DNA of 64,000 nt from positions 868,001 through 932,000 of the forward strand of contig CAWDHQ010000002.1 in the NCBI GenBank assembly GCA_963802215.1. The letters are read 5' to 3'. Of this stretch, positions 49,908 to 57,978 are shown piece by piece; the first letter of the stretch is position 1, and each line of letters starts with the position of its first letter. The translations under genes were made by a program, and so were the position numbers. This DNA is from SHZI01 sp963802215 (GTDB lineage Bacteria > Pseudomonadota > Gammaproteobacteria > Steroidobacterales > GCA-2729495). The notes below the pieces were generated by a model, which saw only the letters and a program-made list of their open reading frames with translations, searched no databases and was not told the origin of the DNA.

Positions 49908-50305
49908 AGCTGCTGCTGGACACCCATATCTGGGTGTGGTGGCTGACTGGCGATCCTGCACTCACTGCCCGCGAGCGTTCGGCACTGGATACCGCCGCGA
50001 ATGCGGGGGGATTGTCCCTGGCGGCCATCAGCCTCTGGGAAGCCCAGATGCTCCATGCCAGGCAGCGACTTGAACTCCCGATCCCTCTCGCCGACTGGTT
50101 GCAGCGCGCGGCAGCAGCCGCAGTGGTGACCGTGCTGCCCCTGGACGTGCCGGTGATTGTGGCGCTCGACAGCCTGCCCGGGCGCTTCCATGGCGATCCG
50201 GCCGACCGCCTCATCGTGGCGACGGCAAGGACTCACCGGCTGCCGCTGGCTACCCGCGACGTCCGGATTCGCCGCTCGCGGACCGTGCGGCTGTGGAAGC
50301 CCTGA
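49904..50305 (+). CDS. VapC-type PIN-domain toxin
   Basis: A 133-residue PIN ribonuclease with acids in KLLLDTHIWVWWL, AAISLWEAQML, HGDPADRLIVATA and LATRDVRIR. It starts at TTG 49904, overlapping the antitoxin stop by four bases (TTGA). Its own stop abuts the convergent stop of the Rieske-HemF fusion with no gap. It forms a standard pair with the Phd-like antitoxin, the third PIN locus in this window. Confidence 0.88.
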   Translation: MKLLLDTHIWVWWLTGDPALTARERSALDTAANAGGLSLAAISLWEAQMLHARQRLELPIPLADWLQRAAAAAVVTVLPLDVPVIVALDSLPGRFHGDPADRLIVATARTHRLPLATRDVRIRRSRTVRLWKP

Positions 50306-52330
50306 CTAGAACTTCACTTCCGGCGGCAGGTTGGCCATCGACCACACCTCGTAGGGCACCACCTTCCGGGACATTGTGTCGGCGAAGAGCTGGTCCTCGA
50401 GCCAGCGCTTGCGCATGCCGGCCTGCTCGGCGAAGTCCGCTTCCGTCGCCCGCTGGCGCTTGCGTTCGTCCAGGATGGCGAAGTACTCGTTGGTGAAGGC
50501 CTCGAAGGCGTCCATGACGAGGTTCAGGTTCCGGTCGTCCACCTTCATCATGGGCCGGGCGTAGAGGCTGACACCCACGCAGGCCGCCCGCAGCGCGTCC
50601 CGGTGGTGCTTCTTGCCGAATTCGCTGTCGCAGAGTTCGGTGCGGAAGCGGTTGATGTCCTCCCCGTGCCTGGCGAAGGCCTTCTCGACGGCAACCTTGA
50701 GGCGCTGGTTGTCCTCCTCGTGCACGACGCCGGGCACGTAGTCCATGTAGCCGGCGAGCAGGCCGGCCCCGTTCTTCAGGTAGGTGAAGTACACGGTGGC
50801 ATGGAGCATGCCCACATGGGGCGTGGCCGGGTGCACGTTCATCTCCATGTAGCGCGAGAAGAGGGGATCCGGGACCATCGGCGGCATGCCCTTCTTCTGG
50901 ACGTTGATGTACCAGCCGGCCTTCTCGATCACCTTGCCCCGGGACACTTTCACCGTGTGGGTGGCCATGTCGTAGTCGAAGACCTTGTCCTCGACAGCGG
51001 CCTTGCCGTTGAAGTCCTTCACGCGCTCGAAGAATGCCGCCTCCGTCTTCTCCTGGAAGGCCTCCATCCTGTCGGCAAGCGCCCTCTGCCCGGGTGTCAG
51101 CACCGGGGCCGGCTTGGGAGCGGTTGCGGGGGCGGGGGTCGGGTCCGCGGCCCGGGCCGGTCCGGCTCCCGGCACGAGGGCCACTGACAGCGCCAGCCCG
51201 AGAGCCAGCGTGGCCACGGCCTTGCGCAGCGGCGCCACGGGCAAAACCCAGCCCTTCGGTTTCTCCCGGCGCGCCGGGCTCGGAATGGCGTAGGCCACCG
51301 TCTTTGCGTCGTCCGCGAGCTGCTTCCGGTCGAGTCGCCAGCCGCGCTCCTCCCAGTCCCGGCAGAATTCCCGGTAGCGGGCGATGCAGGCGTCCGACTG
51401 CACCAGGAACTCGTGGCGGTTGTGCTCCGGCGTCAGCGTGGGAGCCATGGTCTCGAGGACCACGCGGTCCTGCTCCGCGACGTACCAGAAGCGCTTCTCG
51501 AAGTCGGCGTCGTGCTTTGGGTCGTGCATGAAGTTGCGGTACATGATCACGTACAGGCGGTCCGTCGTCGCGTCCATGGGGGTATGGAACGTGATGTTGT
51601 GGAACATCGCCTGGGGCGACAGGTGGATGTAGGTCCAGGTCACGTTCGGGCCGTGATTGCCGGAGCCTGCCTCCGCCCAGCTGGCCTCGGGCCGCTTCGA
51701 CGCCTCGTGCATCTTCTGGTCCGGCAGCCGGGGCGCATACATGGGCAGCATGAAGCCGGACCCCCACGGGGTTTCCTTCAGTGCGACCTCGGCGACCTTG
51801 TACTCGTCGCTGCGGCCCTTGAAGCCGTGGGTGTCGTGGACGAATTCGTTGTGCGCCGGATCGAGCGTATTCTCCACCGACCGCTTGTAGTCCACCTTCC
51901 AGTCCGTCGTGAAGGTCTGGCCGTACCAGGTCGTGCCGTCCGCCTCCGGCAGCTCGATGATGGGCGGGCGCTCCTCCTCGGGGAGGTCACCCAGGAAGAC
52001 GTGCACCAGCCCGTACTTCTCCTGGACGGGATAGGCGTCTACCCGGGTGCGCTCCGGGATCTTCGCGTCCTTGCCGAGGGAGGGGATGCGCACGCAGGCG
52101 CCCTCGGCGTTGAAGGTCCAGCCGTGATAGGGGCACTCGATGCAGTCGCCGTTGATCCTGCCGCTGCCAAGTCCGCCGCTGCGGTGTGTGCAGGTGTTGC
52201 TCACGCAGTGGACGGCGCCGGCGGTATCCCGCCAGAGCGCGAAGTCGTGGCCCAGCATGCGGGTCGTCAGGGGCTTGTCGTTCGTGACATCCTTGCTCTG
52301 CGCGGCGACGTACCAGAAATTGATGAACAT
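50306..52330 (-). CDS. Rieske oxygenase - HemF-like fusion protein
   Basis: A 674-residue protein not usual for either family. Residues 1-about 365 are a Rieske oxygenase (CTHR and CPYHGW for the 2Fe-2S cluster; LDPAHNEFVH for iron), close to the one at 48.4 kb. Residues about 374-400 are a hydrophobic, signal-like segment ending AGPARAAD. Residues about 440-600 match coproporphyrinogen III oxidase HemF: VSRGKVIEKAGWYINV, MNVHPATPHVGMLHATVYF, AGYMDYVPGV, HGEDINRF, KHHRDALRAACVGVSLY. An in-frame TTG at 51244 with AAGGG seven bases upstream could start a separate exported HemF-like protein. The topology predicts the oxygenase inside and the HemF-like part outside the membrane. Confidence 0.85.
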   Translation of the reverse strand: MFINFWYVAAQSKDVTNDKPLTTRMLGHDFALWRDTAGAVHCVSNTCTHRSGGLGSGRINGDCIECPYHGWTFNAEGACVRIPSLGKDAKIPERTRVDAYPVQEKYGLVHVFLGDLPEEERPPIIELPEADGTTWYGQTFTTDWKVDYKRSVENTLDPAHNEFVHDTHGFKGRSDEYKVAEVALKETPWGSGFMLPMYAPRLPDQKMHEASKRPEASWAEAGSGNHGPNVTWTYIHLSPQAMFHNITFHTPMDATTDRLYVIMYRNFMHDPKHDADFEKRFWYVAEQDRVVLETMAPTLTPEHNRHEFLVQSDACIARYREFCRDWEERGWRLDRKQLADDAKTVAYAIPSPARREKPKGWVLPVAPLRKAVATLALGLALSVALVPGAGPARAADPTPAPATAPKPAPVLTPGQRALADRMEAFQEKTEAAFFERVKDFNGKAAVEDKVFDYDMATHTVKVSRGKVIEKAGWYINVQKKGMPPMVPDPLFSRYMEMNVHPATPHVGMLHATVYFTYLKNGAGLLAGYMDYVPGVVHEEDNQRLKVAVEKAFARHGEDINRFRTELCDSEFGKKHHRDALRAACVGVSLYARPMMKVDDRNLNLVMDAFEAFTNEYFAILDERKRQRATEADFAEQAGMRKRWLEDQLFADTMSRKVVPYEVWSMANLPPEVKF

Positions 52331-52381
52331 GGCCTTCCGTCCTGTCTGCAGCTGCGGGCGCCGGATGGCTCCCCCTAAGAT

Positions 52382-52397
52382 GTCTTAAGAGTAATAC
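52382..52397. promoter_or_regulatory. 16-bp inverted-repeat site 3 (Rieske-HemF / LLM)
   Basis: GTCTTAAGAGTAATAC matches the site at 48339 in 13 of 16 positions, with the right arm GTAATAC intact. It is in the 89-base divergent gap between the Rieske-HemF fusion and the LLM gene. Confidence 0.5.
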
Positions 52398-52419
52398 AGG
52401 TAGAACCGGAAGCGCCATC

Positions 52420-53433
52420 GTGAAGATAGACATCATCCTGGAGGCGGGCCTGCCCGCCAGTCGCGTCGAGCACCTCGGGCAGCTCGCCGAGGGCTACGGC
52501 GTCCAGACCCTCTGGGTGGCGAGCTTCCCGTCCCGGCGCGACCCCGTTCCCGCGCTGGCACTGCTGTCCCGCTGCACGAGCCGGATACGCCTCGGCACGC
52601 TGCCGGTCAGTCCGTACGAGATCCACCCGCTGCGGATTGCCGATGGCCTGCTGACGCTCAACGAATTGTCCGGCGGGAGGGCGACGATGCTCATCGGCGG
52701 CCTCGGCCATTCCGTCACCCGCGTGACCGGCCTCGAGCCCGTGAGGCGCGTCACTGCGGTGCGCGACACCATCCGCATCCTGAAGGGCCTGCGGCCCGAC
52801 GAGATGCTGAACTACGAGGGCGAGCTCTATACCCTGAAGAACTACCAGGCCGAGTGGGCCACCCAGCCGCCCCCGCGCATCTACGCCGGAGCGACATTCA
52901 AGAAGATGATGCGCATGGCTGCCGGCGCGGCAGACGGCACGATGCTCTCCGACGTGCCGCTCCAGCGCATGTCCGAGGTCATGGGCTGGGTCGCGGAGGG
53001 CCTCGCCGCTTCCGGACGGCAACGCGCGGACTTCCGCCTCAACAATTTCATGGCCTGGCACGTCAAGGAAGACCGGGCAAAGGCCGTCGCCGAAGCCCGG
53101 CGCGAGCTGATCTGGCGCGGCCTGCTGATGACCTGGTTCACCGAGCTGTTCCTGGACCCGGCCGATGCCGCGATGGTCGAGCAGAAGCGCCCCGCATTCC
53201 TCCAGGCGTTCCTCGGGCGGACCGACCGCATCGAGGGCGTGCCCGAGGCCGTCATCGGCAAGCTGGTCGACAACATGACCCTGACCGGCGGGCCGGGCGA
53301 CATCGACCGGATCGCCGGCCACCTGAAGGCCCTGGAGGCAGCGGGCCTCGACGAAGTGTCGCTCAGGCTCCACGACGAGCCCGAAGCGGGCCTGCGACTC
53401 ATCGGCGAGCGGCTCCTGCCGGCGCTGGCCTGA
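52420..53433 (+). CDS. Luciferase-like (LLM class) flavin-dependent monooxygenase
   Basis: A 337-residue paralogue of the 30.7-kb enzyme: KIDIILEAGLPASRVEHLGQ, RIRLGTLPVSPYEIHPLRIA, LTLNELSGGRATMLIGG, and YAGATFKKMMRMAAGAADG at the same positions. It starts at GTG 52420 after GGAAG. It is divergent from the Rieske-HemF fusion over a shared candidate operator, so both may respond to the same signal. It likely uses FMNH2 from the reductases at 29.9-33.5 kb or F420. Confidence 0.87.
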   Translation: MKIDIILEAGLPASRVEHLGQLAEGYGVQTLWVASFPSRRDPVPALALLSRCTSRIRLGTLPVSPYEIHPLRIADGLLTLNELSGGRATMLIGGLGHSVTRVTGLEPVRRVTAVRDTIRILKGLRPDEMLNYEGELYTLKNYQAEWATQPPPRIYAGATFKKMMRMAAGAADGTMLSDVPLQRMSEVMGWVAEGLAASGRQRADFRLNNFMAWHVKEDRAKAVAEARRELIWRGLLMTWFTELFLDPADAAMVEQKRPAFLQAFLGRTDRIEGVPEAVIGKLVDNMTLTGGPGDIDRIAGHLKALEAAGLDEVSLRLHDEPEAGLRLIGERLLPALA

Positions 53434-53536
53434 TCATTCCCACCACCCCGTCACACCTGGGGTACGATTTCAGGAGGCTGCCCTGGTGAGGTCCGGCGGC
53501 GGTGAGCGGCACACTGGCACTCGGGGGGAGGCTGCC

Positions 53537-54469
53537 GTGCACGTGACGCGTGCGATCCCGGTTCCGTTGTCCCTGGCAGCAGCAATGCTGCTCCTTGCGT
53601 CCCCGGGTCTCGGGGCCCAGGAGCTTGAGCCGCGGGCCTACGCCAACACGCCGACGGGGCTCAACTTCCTCCTGGCGGGGTACGGGTACACGGAGGGCGA
53701 CCTGTCCTTCGACCCGACGGTCCCCATAGAGGACGCAGATCTCCGGACCAACTCCGGGACCGTGGCGTGGGCGCGGTCCCTGGCAGTCCGGGGCCGTTCC
53801 GCCAAGGTGGACGTGATCCTCCCTTACACGTGGCTCTCCGGGTCGGCCTTGTTCGATGGCGAAGTGCGGCAGCGGGACGTGTCCGGATTCGCCGACCCGC
53901 GCTTTCGCTATTCCGTAAATTTCTACGGTGCCCCCGCGCTGTCCTTCGAGGAGTTCCCGGGCTTCGAGCAGGACGTCATCGTCGGCGCCAGCCTGCAGGT
54001 CTCGGTCCCGGTGGGCCAGTACGACGACACCAGGCTGGTCAATATCGGGACCAACCGCTGGGCCTTCAAGCCCGAGCTGGGAATCTCCAAGGCCTGGGGC
54101 CGCTGGATCGTGGATATCGCCGCGGCCGTTGCGCTCTATACCGACAACACGGACTTCCTCGGCGGCGGAACGGTTTCCCAGGAACCGATGTATGCGCTGC
54201 AGGCGCATCTCGTGCGGGGCTTAAGTTCCGGCATCTGGATGGCGCTGGACGGCACCTGGTACCGGGGCGGTGAGACCACGGTCAACGGCGTGAATGCCGA
54301 CTCACTGCAGGAGAACACCCGGTTCGGCCTGACGGTGGCGGTGCCGCTGGACCGCCGCAACTCGGTGAAGTTCTACGGCAGCACCGGCGTCTCCAGCCGG
54401 ACCGGCGATGACTACGACGGCTTCGGCGTCGCGTGGCAGTACCGCTGGGGTCGCGGCTTTCCCCGGTGA
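53537..54469 (+). CDS. Outer membrane transporter-like protein (phenol meta-pathway/SphA-like family)
   Basis: A 310-residue exported beta-barrel: a signal peptide (VTRAIPVPLSLAAAMLLLAS) and a barrel body with RAYANTPTGLNFLLAGYGYT, GTVAWARSLAVRGRSAKVDV, LPYTWLSGSALF and a C-terminal YRWGRGFPR. Members are linked to uptake of hydrophobic aromatic compounds. The GTG at 53537 has a GGGGGAG site at ideal spacing and fits the signal peptide better than the GTG at 53486. It follows the LLM gene, with the NTF2-like and membrane genes after it. Confidence 0.8.
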   Translation: MHVTRAIPVPLSLAAAMLLLASPGLGAQELEPRAYANTPTGLNFLLAGYGYTEGDLSFDPTVPIEDADLRTNSGTVAWARSLAVRGRSAKVDVILPYTWLSGSALFDGEVRQRDVSGFADPRFRYSVNFYGAPALSFEEFPGFEQDVIVGASLQVSVPVGQYDDTRLVNIGTNRWAFKPELGISKAWGRWIVDIAAAVALYTDNTDFLGGGTVSQEPMYALQAHLVRGLSSGIWMALDGTWYRGGETTVNGVNADSLQENTRFGLTVAVPLDRRNSVKFYGSTGVSSRTGDDYDGFGVAWQYRWGRGFPR

Positions 54470-54516
54470 GAATGGTTATGCCACCATCGACTCAGTACCT
54501 CGTCCCGGAGAACGCC

Positions 54517-55125
54517 ATGACCAAGTCCGCATTGCTCGCTGTCGCAGCGCTGGCACTGTTCACGCCGCCGTCCCAGGCGGCGGAACCCGCATTGCCGCTC
54601 AGCGACCCCTCCGTACAGACCGAGGTGGAGGCCGTGATCCGGCAGATGTCGGCAATGTACACCGACCTGAAGGGACCGCAGCCCATCGAGCTCTTCGACC
54701 GGTCAGAGCCCGCGCCCCAGTACCTGGGCGAGGAACAATCCGACTGGATGATCGGCTGGCAGAAACTGGAGTGGTACTTCAACACGCCCCAGCGCTATGC
54801 GGCCGTGCAGGCCATGGACATGAACCCGTCGAACATCCGGGTGCGCTCCCTCACGCCGGACCTGGCGCTTGCCACCTGGGACATCTTCGCCGAGATGAAA
54901 TTCCGCTGGAGCCCGGCGATGGGCGAAAAGCTCCGGGCCAATGCCATCCTCCGGAAGACGGCTGACGGCTGGCGCTTCATCTACTACGCCGAGGCGCCCA
55001 AGTCGACGCTGTCCTACGTGCAGGACATGTACGAGAACATGGCGACGCCGGAGTTCAAGCAGCGCTTCGAGACCCCGGCTGCAGCGCCCGGCAAGCAGCA
55101 GGCAGCGCCTCCGGTCGAAAGGTGA
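54517..55125 (+). CDS. Exported SnoaL/NTF2-like protein
   Basis: A 202-residue exported protein with a signal peptide (to SQAAEP). The body has the NTF2-like cone: SVQTEVEAVIRQMSAMYTDL, SNIRVRSLTPDLALATWDIF, and GWRFIYYAEAP. Members bind small hydrophobic ligands or act as isomerases/hydrolases. ATG 54517 follows CGGAG at six bases. It lies in the plus-strand run with the porin-like gene and the small membrane protein, probably as one transcript. Confidence 0.77.
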   Translation: MTKSALLAVAALALFTPPSQAAEPALPLSDPSVQTEVEAVIRQMSAMYTDLKGPQPIELFDRSEPAPQYLGEEQSDWMIGWQKLEWYFNTPQRYAAVQAMDMNPSNIRVRSLTPDLALATWDIFAEMKFRWSPAMGEKLRANAILRKTADGWRFIYYAEAPKSTLSYVQDMYENMATPEFKQRFETPAAAPGKQQAAPPVER

Positions 55126-55129
55126 ATCC

Positions 55130-55513
55130 ATGAACCTGGCCGAAGTCCTCTGGACGATTGCGTTCTGTTCCTTCCTGCTCGGTGGTGCCTGGTCGTTCCG
55201 GACCAACGGTGCCTGGCCGGCGGTGGCGCTCATGGGCGCGGGAGCGCTGCTGGACGCGTCGGTCGCCTTCCTGCCCCAGATGGGGGTGGAGGCGCTCAGC
55301 TATGGCCTGCAGCGAATGAACGGGCTGATGCTCGTGTCCATGGGCGCCGGCATCGGCGTGTACGGGCTCTTCCTGACGGGACTCTGGTTCCGTTGGCGGG
55401 AACGGCGCCGGCCGTTTCACTGGTGTATCGCCCTCGCCCAGCCGCTGTGGTTCCTGAGTTTCATCGGCTTCCTCTACGCCCTGTACATCATTCCTGACGC
55501 GCTGCTGCGCTGA
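55130..55513 (+). CDS. Small multi-pass membrane protein
   Basis: A 127-residue membrane protein of four helices (EVLWTIAFCSFLLGGAWSF, AVALMGAGALLDASVAFL, MLVSMGAGIGVYGLFLTG, LAQPLWFLSFIGFLYALYII). No family was recognised. ATG 55130 comes five bases after the NTF2-like stop with AAAGG upstream. Its function is unknown; context puts it in the putative uptake operon. Confidence 0.73.
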   Translation: MNLAEVLWTIAFCSFLLGGAWSFRTNGAWPAVALMGAGALLDASVAFLPQMGVEALSYGLQRMNGLMLVSMGAGIGVYGLFLTGLWFRWRERRRPFHWCIALAQPLWFLSFIGFLYALYIIPDALLR

Positions 55514-55531
55514 CCCGGGTACGGCGGCGAT

Positions 55532-56590
55532 TCAGAACGTGTAGCCCAGGCTGGTCACGATCCCGTAGTCGTTCTTCTCGCCGTCATCCGGCGGCTGGCT
55601 GTCGTAGGAGTCGTAGACGCTGATCTCCACGAACAGGTCGGTTATCAGTTCCCGCCGCAGGGCAAAGTCGAGCTGGCTGCGGACGCGCCCGCTCTCCGTG
55701 AGGCTGGGGAATACGGTCAGCGAGGTGGTCAGCGTGGTCTTTGGCGTGTCGTAGGTGAAGAATTCGTAGTCCGCGCTGAACAGCGCCTCCACGCTCGTCC
55801 GGGCGTCCTCGTCGCCGGCCAGCTGTTCGTTCACCAGGGCCAGGCCACCGGTAACGGACCACAGGGTGCGGCCCGTCTGGACGAGGAAGCGTCCGTAGCC
55901 GGCGCCGCCCAGGGTTCGCAGGTCGATGCCGAGCTCATCGTTGCGCTCGAACGTGCCAAGGGCCGCCCAGAACCAGCGGTCCTCCAGCAGGCCCCTGTAG
56001 ATGGCGTTGAAATCGGCGCGGACGCTGTCCTCGACGCCATCCTGGGACCGCGAGTACACCGAGCCGCTGAAGTTGAGCACGAAGTCCTCGGCCCGCCGGC
56101 GGGCGTCGAAGCTGGCGCTGAGCGACGTGTCGTTGTTGGCCTTGGTGGCGTCGAAGCCGGCGCTGACCGAGCCGTCCCAGCGTTTGATGATCTGCTCGTC
56201 CAGCTTCAGCGGGTCCAGCCAGACCACGCTTGCCATGGCCACCTGCCGGTCCTCGCCTGCACCGTTGCCGTCACGGAGCAGCAGTTTCCCATCGGTGTCG
56301 GCCTCCGCGAGCGTCCCCTGCAGGCGGCTGCCGTCCTGCTTCTCGATGACATAAAGCTCCTTGCTGGTGACCCGGACCACGTCCTTCCACTCGATGTAGA
56401 GCGTGCCCATGCTGTCGGTGCTGACCTTCAGCTGGCCGCGCTCCAGCTTCTTGATCTCGCAGGTCACGCGGTCGCCATTGCGGAGCTGCACGATGTCGGT
56501 CTTGTCGGCCAGCGCCGGAACCGACCCGGCGAGGAGGGCCAGGCAGGCGAACCAGCGCGCGGAATTGCGGGTAACTCTTATGGTTTTCAT
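55532..56590 (-). CDS. DUF481-family outer membrane protein
   Basis: A 352-residue exported protein: a signal peptide, an N-terminal RNA/protein-binding-like segment (DIVQLRNGDRVTCEIKKLER, YIEWKDVVRVTSKELYVI), and a C-terminal DUF481 beta-barrel (GSVSAGFDATKANNDTSLSA, through DYGIVTSLGYTF with a terminal Phe as in outer membrane proteins). The function is unknown. The ATG at 56590 is preferred over a TTG at 56608. It is convergent with the small membrane protein. Confidence 0.85.
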   Translation of the reverse strand: MKTIRVTRNSARWFACLALLAGSVPALADKTDIVQLRNGDRVTCEIKKLERGQLKVSTDSMGTLYIEWKDVVRVTSKELYVIEKQDGSRLQGTLAEADTDGKLLLRDGNGAGEDRQVAMASVVWLDPLKLDEQIIKRWDGSVSAGFDATKANNDTSLSASFDARRRAEDFVLNFSGSVYSRSQDGVEDSVRADFNAIYRGLLEDRWFWAALGTFERNDELGIDLRTLGGAGYGRFLVQTGRTLWSVTGGLALVNEQLAGDEDARTSVEALFSADYEFFTYDTPKTTLTTSLTVFPSLTESGRVRSQLDFALRRELITDLFVEISVYDSYDSQPPDDGEKNDYGIVTSLGYTF

Positions 56591-56744
56591 GACGTTTCGG
56601 GAGCCCAATGACGCCAGTAGCCGGATGGGCGGAAAGGTATCACGCCGCTCCGCACCGGATGCACGGGTGCCGGCAATCGCGCCCGTGCCGGCCCCGTATC
56701 GGCTGTGCTAGCCTGAGAGCAAGTCCCCGGAGAAAGGGCCTGTC

Positions 56745-57059
56745 ATGACCGAGTCCAAGCACACACCCTGGGTACGGCACCTCGACGCGATCGGCGACGA
56801 GCTGCTGCACCTGTCCATCGCCTGCGACGTGAAACTGCGTGAGCCTGGCGTCGTCGAGCGCATCCTGAACAACGACGAGACCGTGTGCGGCGTGAAGAAC
56901 CCGATCGGCTTCCGGAAGCTGCACAACCTGCTCAAGGCCACCTTCGACTCCATCAACAAGGCAGTGGGCCGCATCGGCCCGGATGAGACGGCGATGATCA
57001 TCGACGCCCTGAGGGAACGCCTCGACCAGCGGCGCGCCCTCGGCGGCTCCTCCACCTGA
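56745..57059 (+). CDS. Small protein of unknown function before PPK2
   Basis: A 104-residue soluble helical protein, for example GVVERILNNDETVCGVKNPI and TAMIIDALRERLDQRRALGG. No domain was recognised. It has a strong GGAGAAAGG site and lies 11 bases upstream of the polyphosphate kinase on the same strand, so it is probably co-transcribed and may work with it. Confidence 0.68.
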   Translation: MTESKHTPWVRHLDAIGDELLHLSIACDVKLREPGVVERILNNDETVCGVKNPIGFRKLHNLLKATFDSINKAVGRIGPDETAMIIDALRERLDQRRALGGSST

Positions 57060-57070
57060 AGGAAGCAGTC

Positions 57071-57970
57071 ATGAAGAAGTCCCAGCGCGAGCGTATCGAC
57101 AGGTTTACCTCGCCCTACCGCGTCACGAGCGGCAAGGGCTTCCGGCTGAAGGACGTGGATCCCGGCGATACCGCGCACCTCAAGTCGGAGGACAAGGCCG
57201 AGGCGAAGGAGATGCTGGCCCGGGGCGTGGAGTGGCTGGCGGAGGAGCAGGACAAGCTGTACGCGCAGGATCACTGGGCCGTGCTGCTGGTCTTCCAGGC
57301 CATGGATGCCGCGGGCAAGGACGGCACGATCAAGCACGTCACCTCAGGGATAAACCCCCAGGGCTGCACGGTCACGTCGTTCAAGCAGCCGTCCAGCGAG
57401 GAACTGGACCACGACTACCTCTGGCGCTACATGCGGAACGTGCCGGCGCGGGGCCAGATCGGCATCTTCAACCGCTCCTATTACGAGGAGTTGCTGGTCG
57501 TGAAGGTGCACCAGGAGCTTCTGGCTCGCCAGAAGATGCACCCGTCGCTGGTGACGAAGAAGATCTGGGACGAGCGGTACCAGGACATCAGTAATTACGA
57601 GAAGTACCTCAGCCGGAACGGCGTGGTGGTCCTCAAGTTCTTCCTGCACGTGTCGAAGGCCGAGCAGAAGCGCCGCTTCATGGAACGGCTCGACAACCCG
57701 GAGAAGAACTGGAAGTTCTCGTCATCGGACGTGGCGGAGCGGGGGCACTGGAATGACTACCAGGACGCCTACGAGGACGCGATCCGCAACACCGCCTCGA
57801 AAGAGGCGCCCTGGTACGTGGTGCCCGCGGACAACAAGTGGTTCACCCGGCTCGTGGTGGCCGCCGCCGTAGTGGACGCCATGGCCGGCCTGAAGCTGCA
57901 CTACCCGGTGGTGGGGCCGGCCAAGCGCAAGGAACTGGCGGCGGCGCGGAAGCGCCTGGACGCGGAGTAG
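57071..57970 (+). CDS. ppk2: PPK2-family polyphosphate kinase
   Basis: A 299-residue nucleotide phosphorylating polyphosphate kinase. Walker A is LVFQAMDAAGKDGTIKHV; the Walker-B-like lid NRSYYEELLVVKVH replaces the common DRSWY; a PSSEELDHDYLWRYMRNVPA segment and KFSSSDVAERGHWNDYQDAY follow. PPK2 enzymes use polyphosphate to make NTP or NDP; the class cannot be set here. It is paired with the small upstream protein. The downstream efflux operon converges. Confidence 0.92.
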   Translation: MKKSQRERIDRFTSPYRVTSGKGFRLKDVDPGDTAHLKSEDKAEAKEMLARGVEWLAEEQDKLYAQDHWAVLLVFQAMDAAGKDGTIKHVTSGINPQGCTVTSFKQPSSEELDHDYLWRYMRNVPARGQIGIFNRSYYEELLVVKVHQELLARQKMHPSLVTKKIWDERYQDISNYEKYLSRNGVVVLKFFLHVSKAEQKRRFMERLDNPEKNWKFSSSDVAERGHWNDYQDAYEDAIRNTASKEAPWYVVPADNKWFTRLVVAAAVVDAMAGLKLHYPVVGPAKRKELAAARKRLDAE

Positions 57971-57978
57971 GCGCCGGC

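Noticed and set aside
52400..55513. A second Rieske electron-transfer chain (ferredoxin/reductase) near the fusion
   Set aside because: No ferredoxin or reductase gene was found; the downstream genes are porin-, NTF2- and membrane-type.
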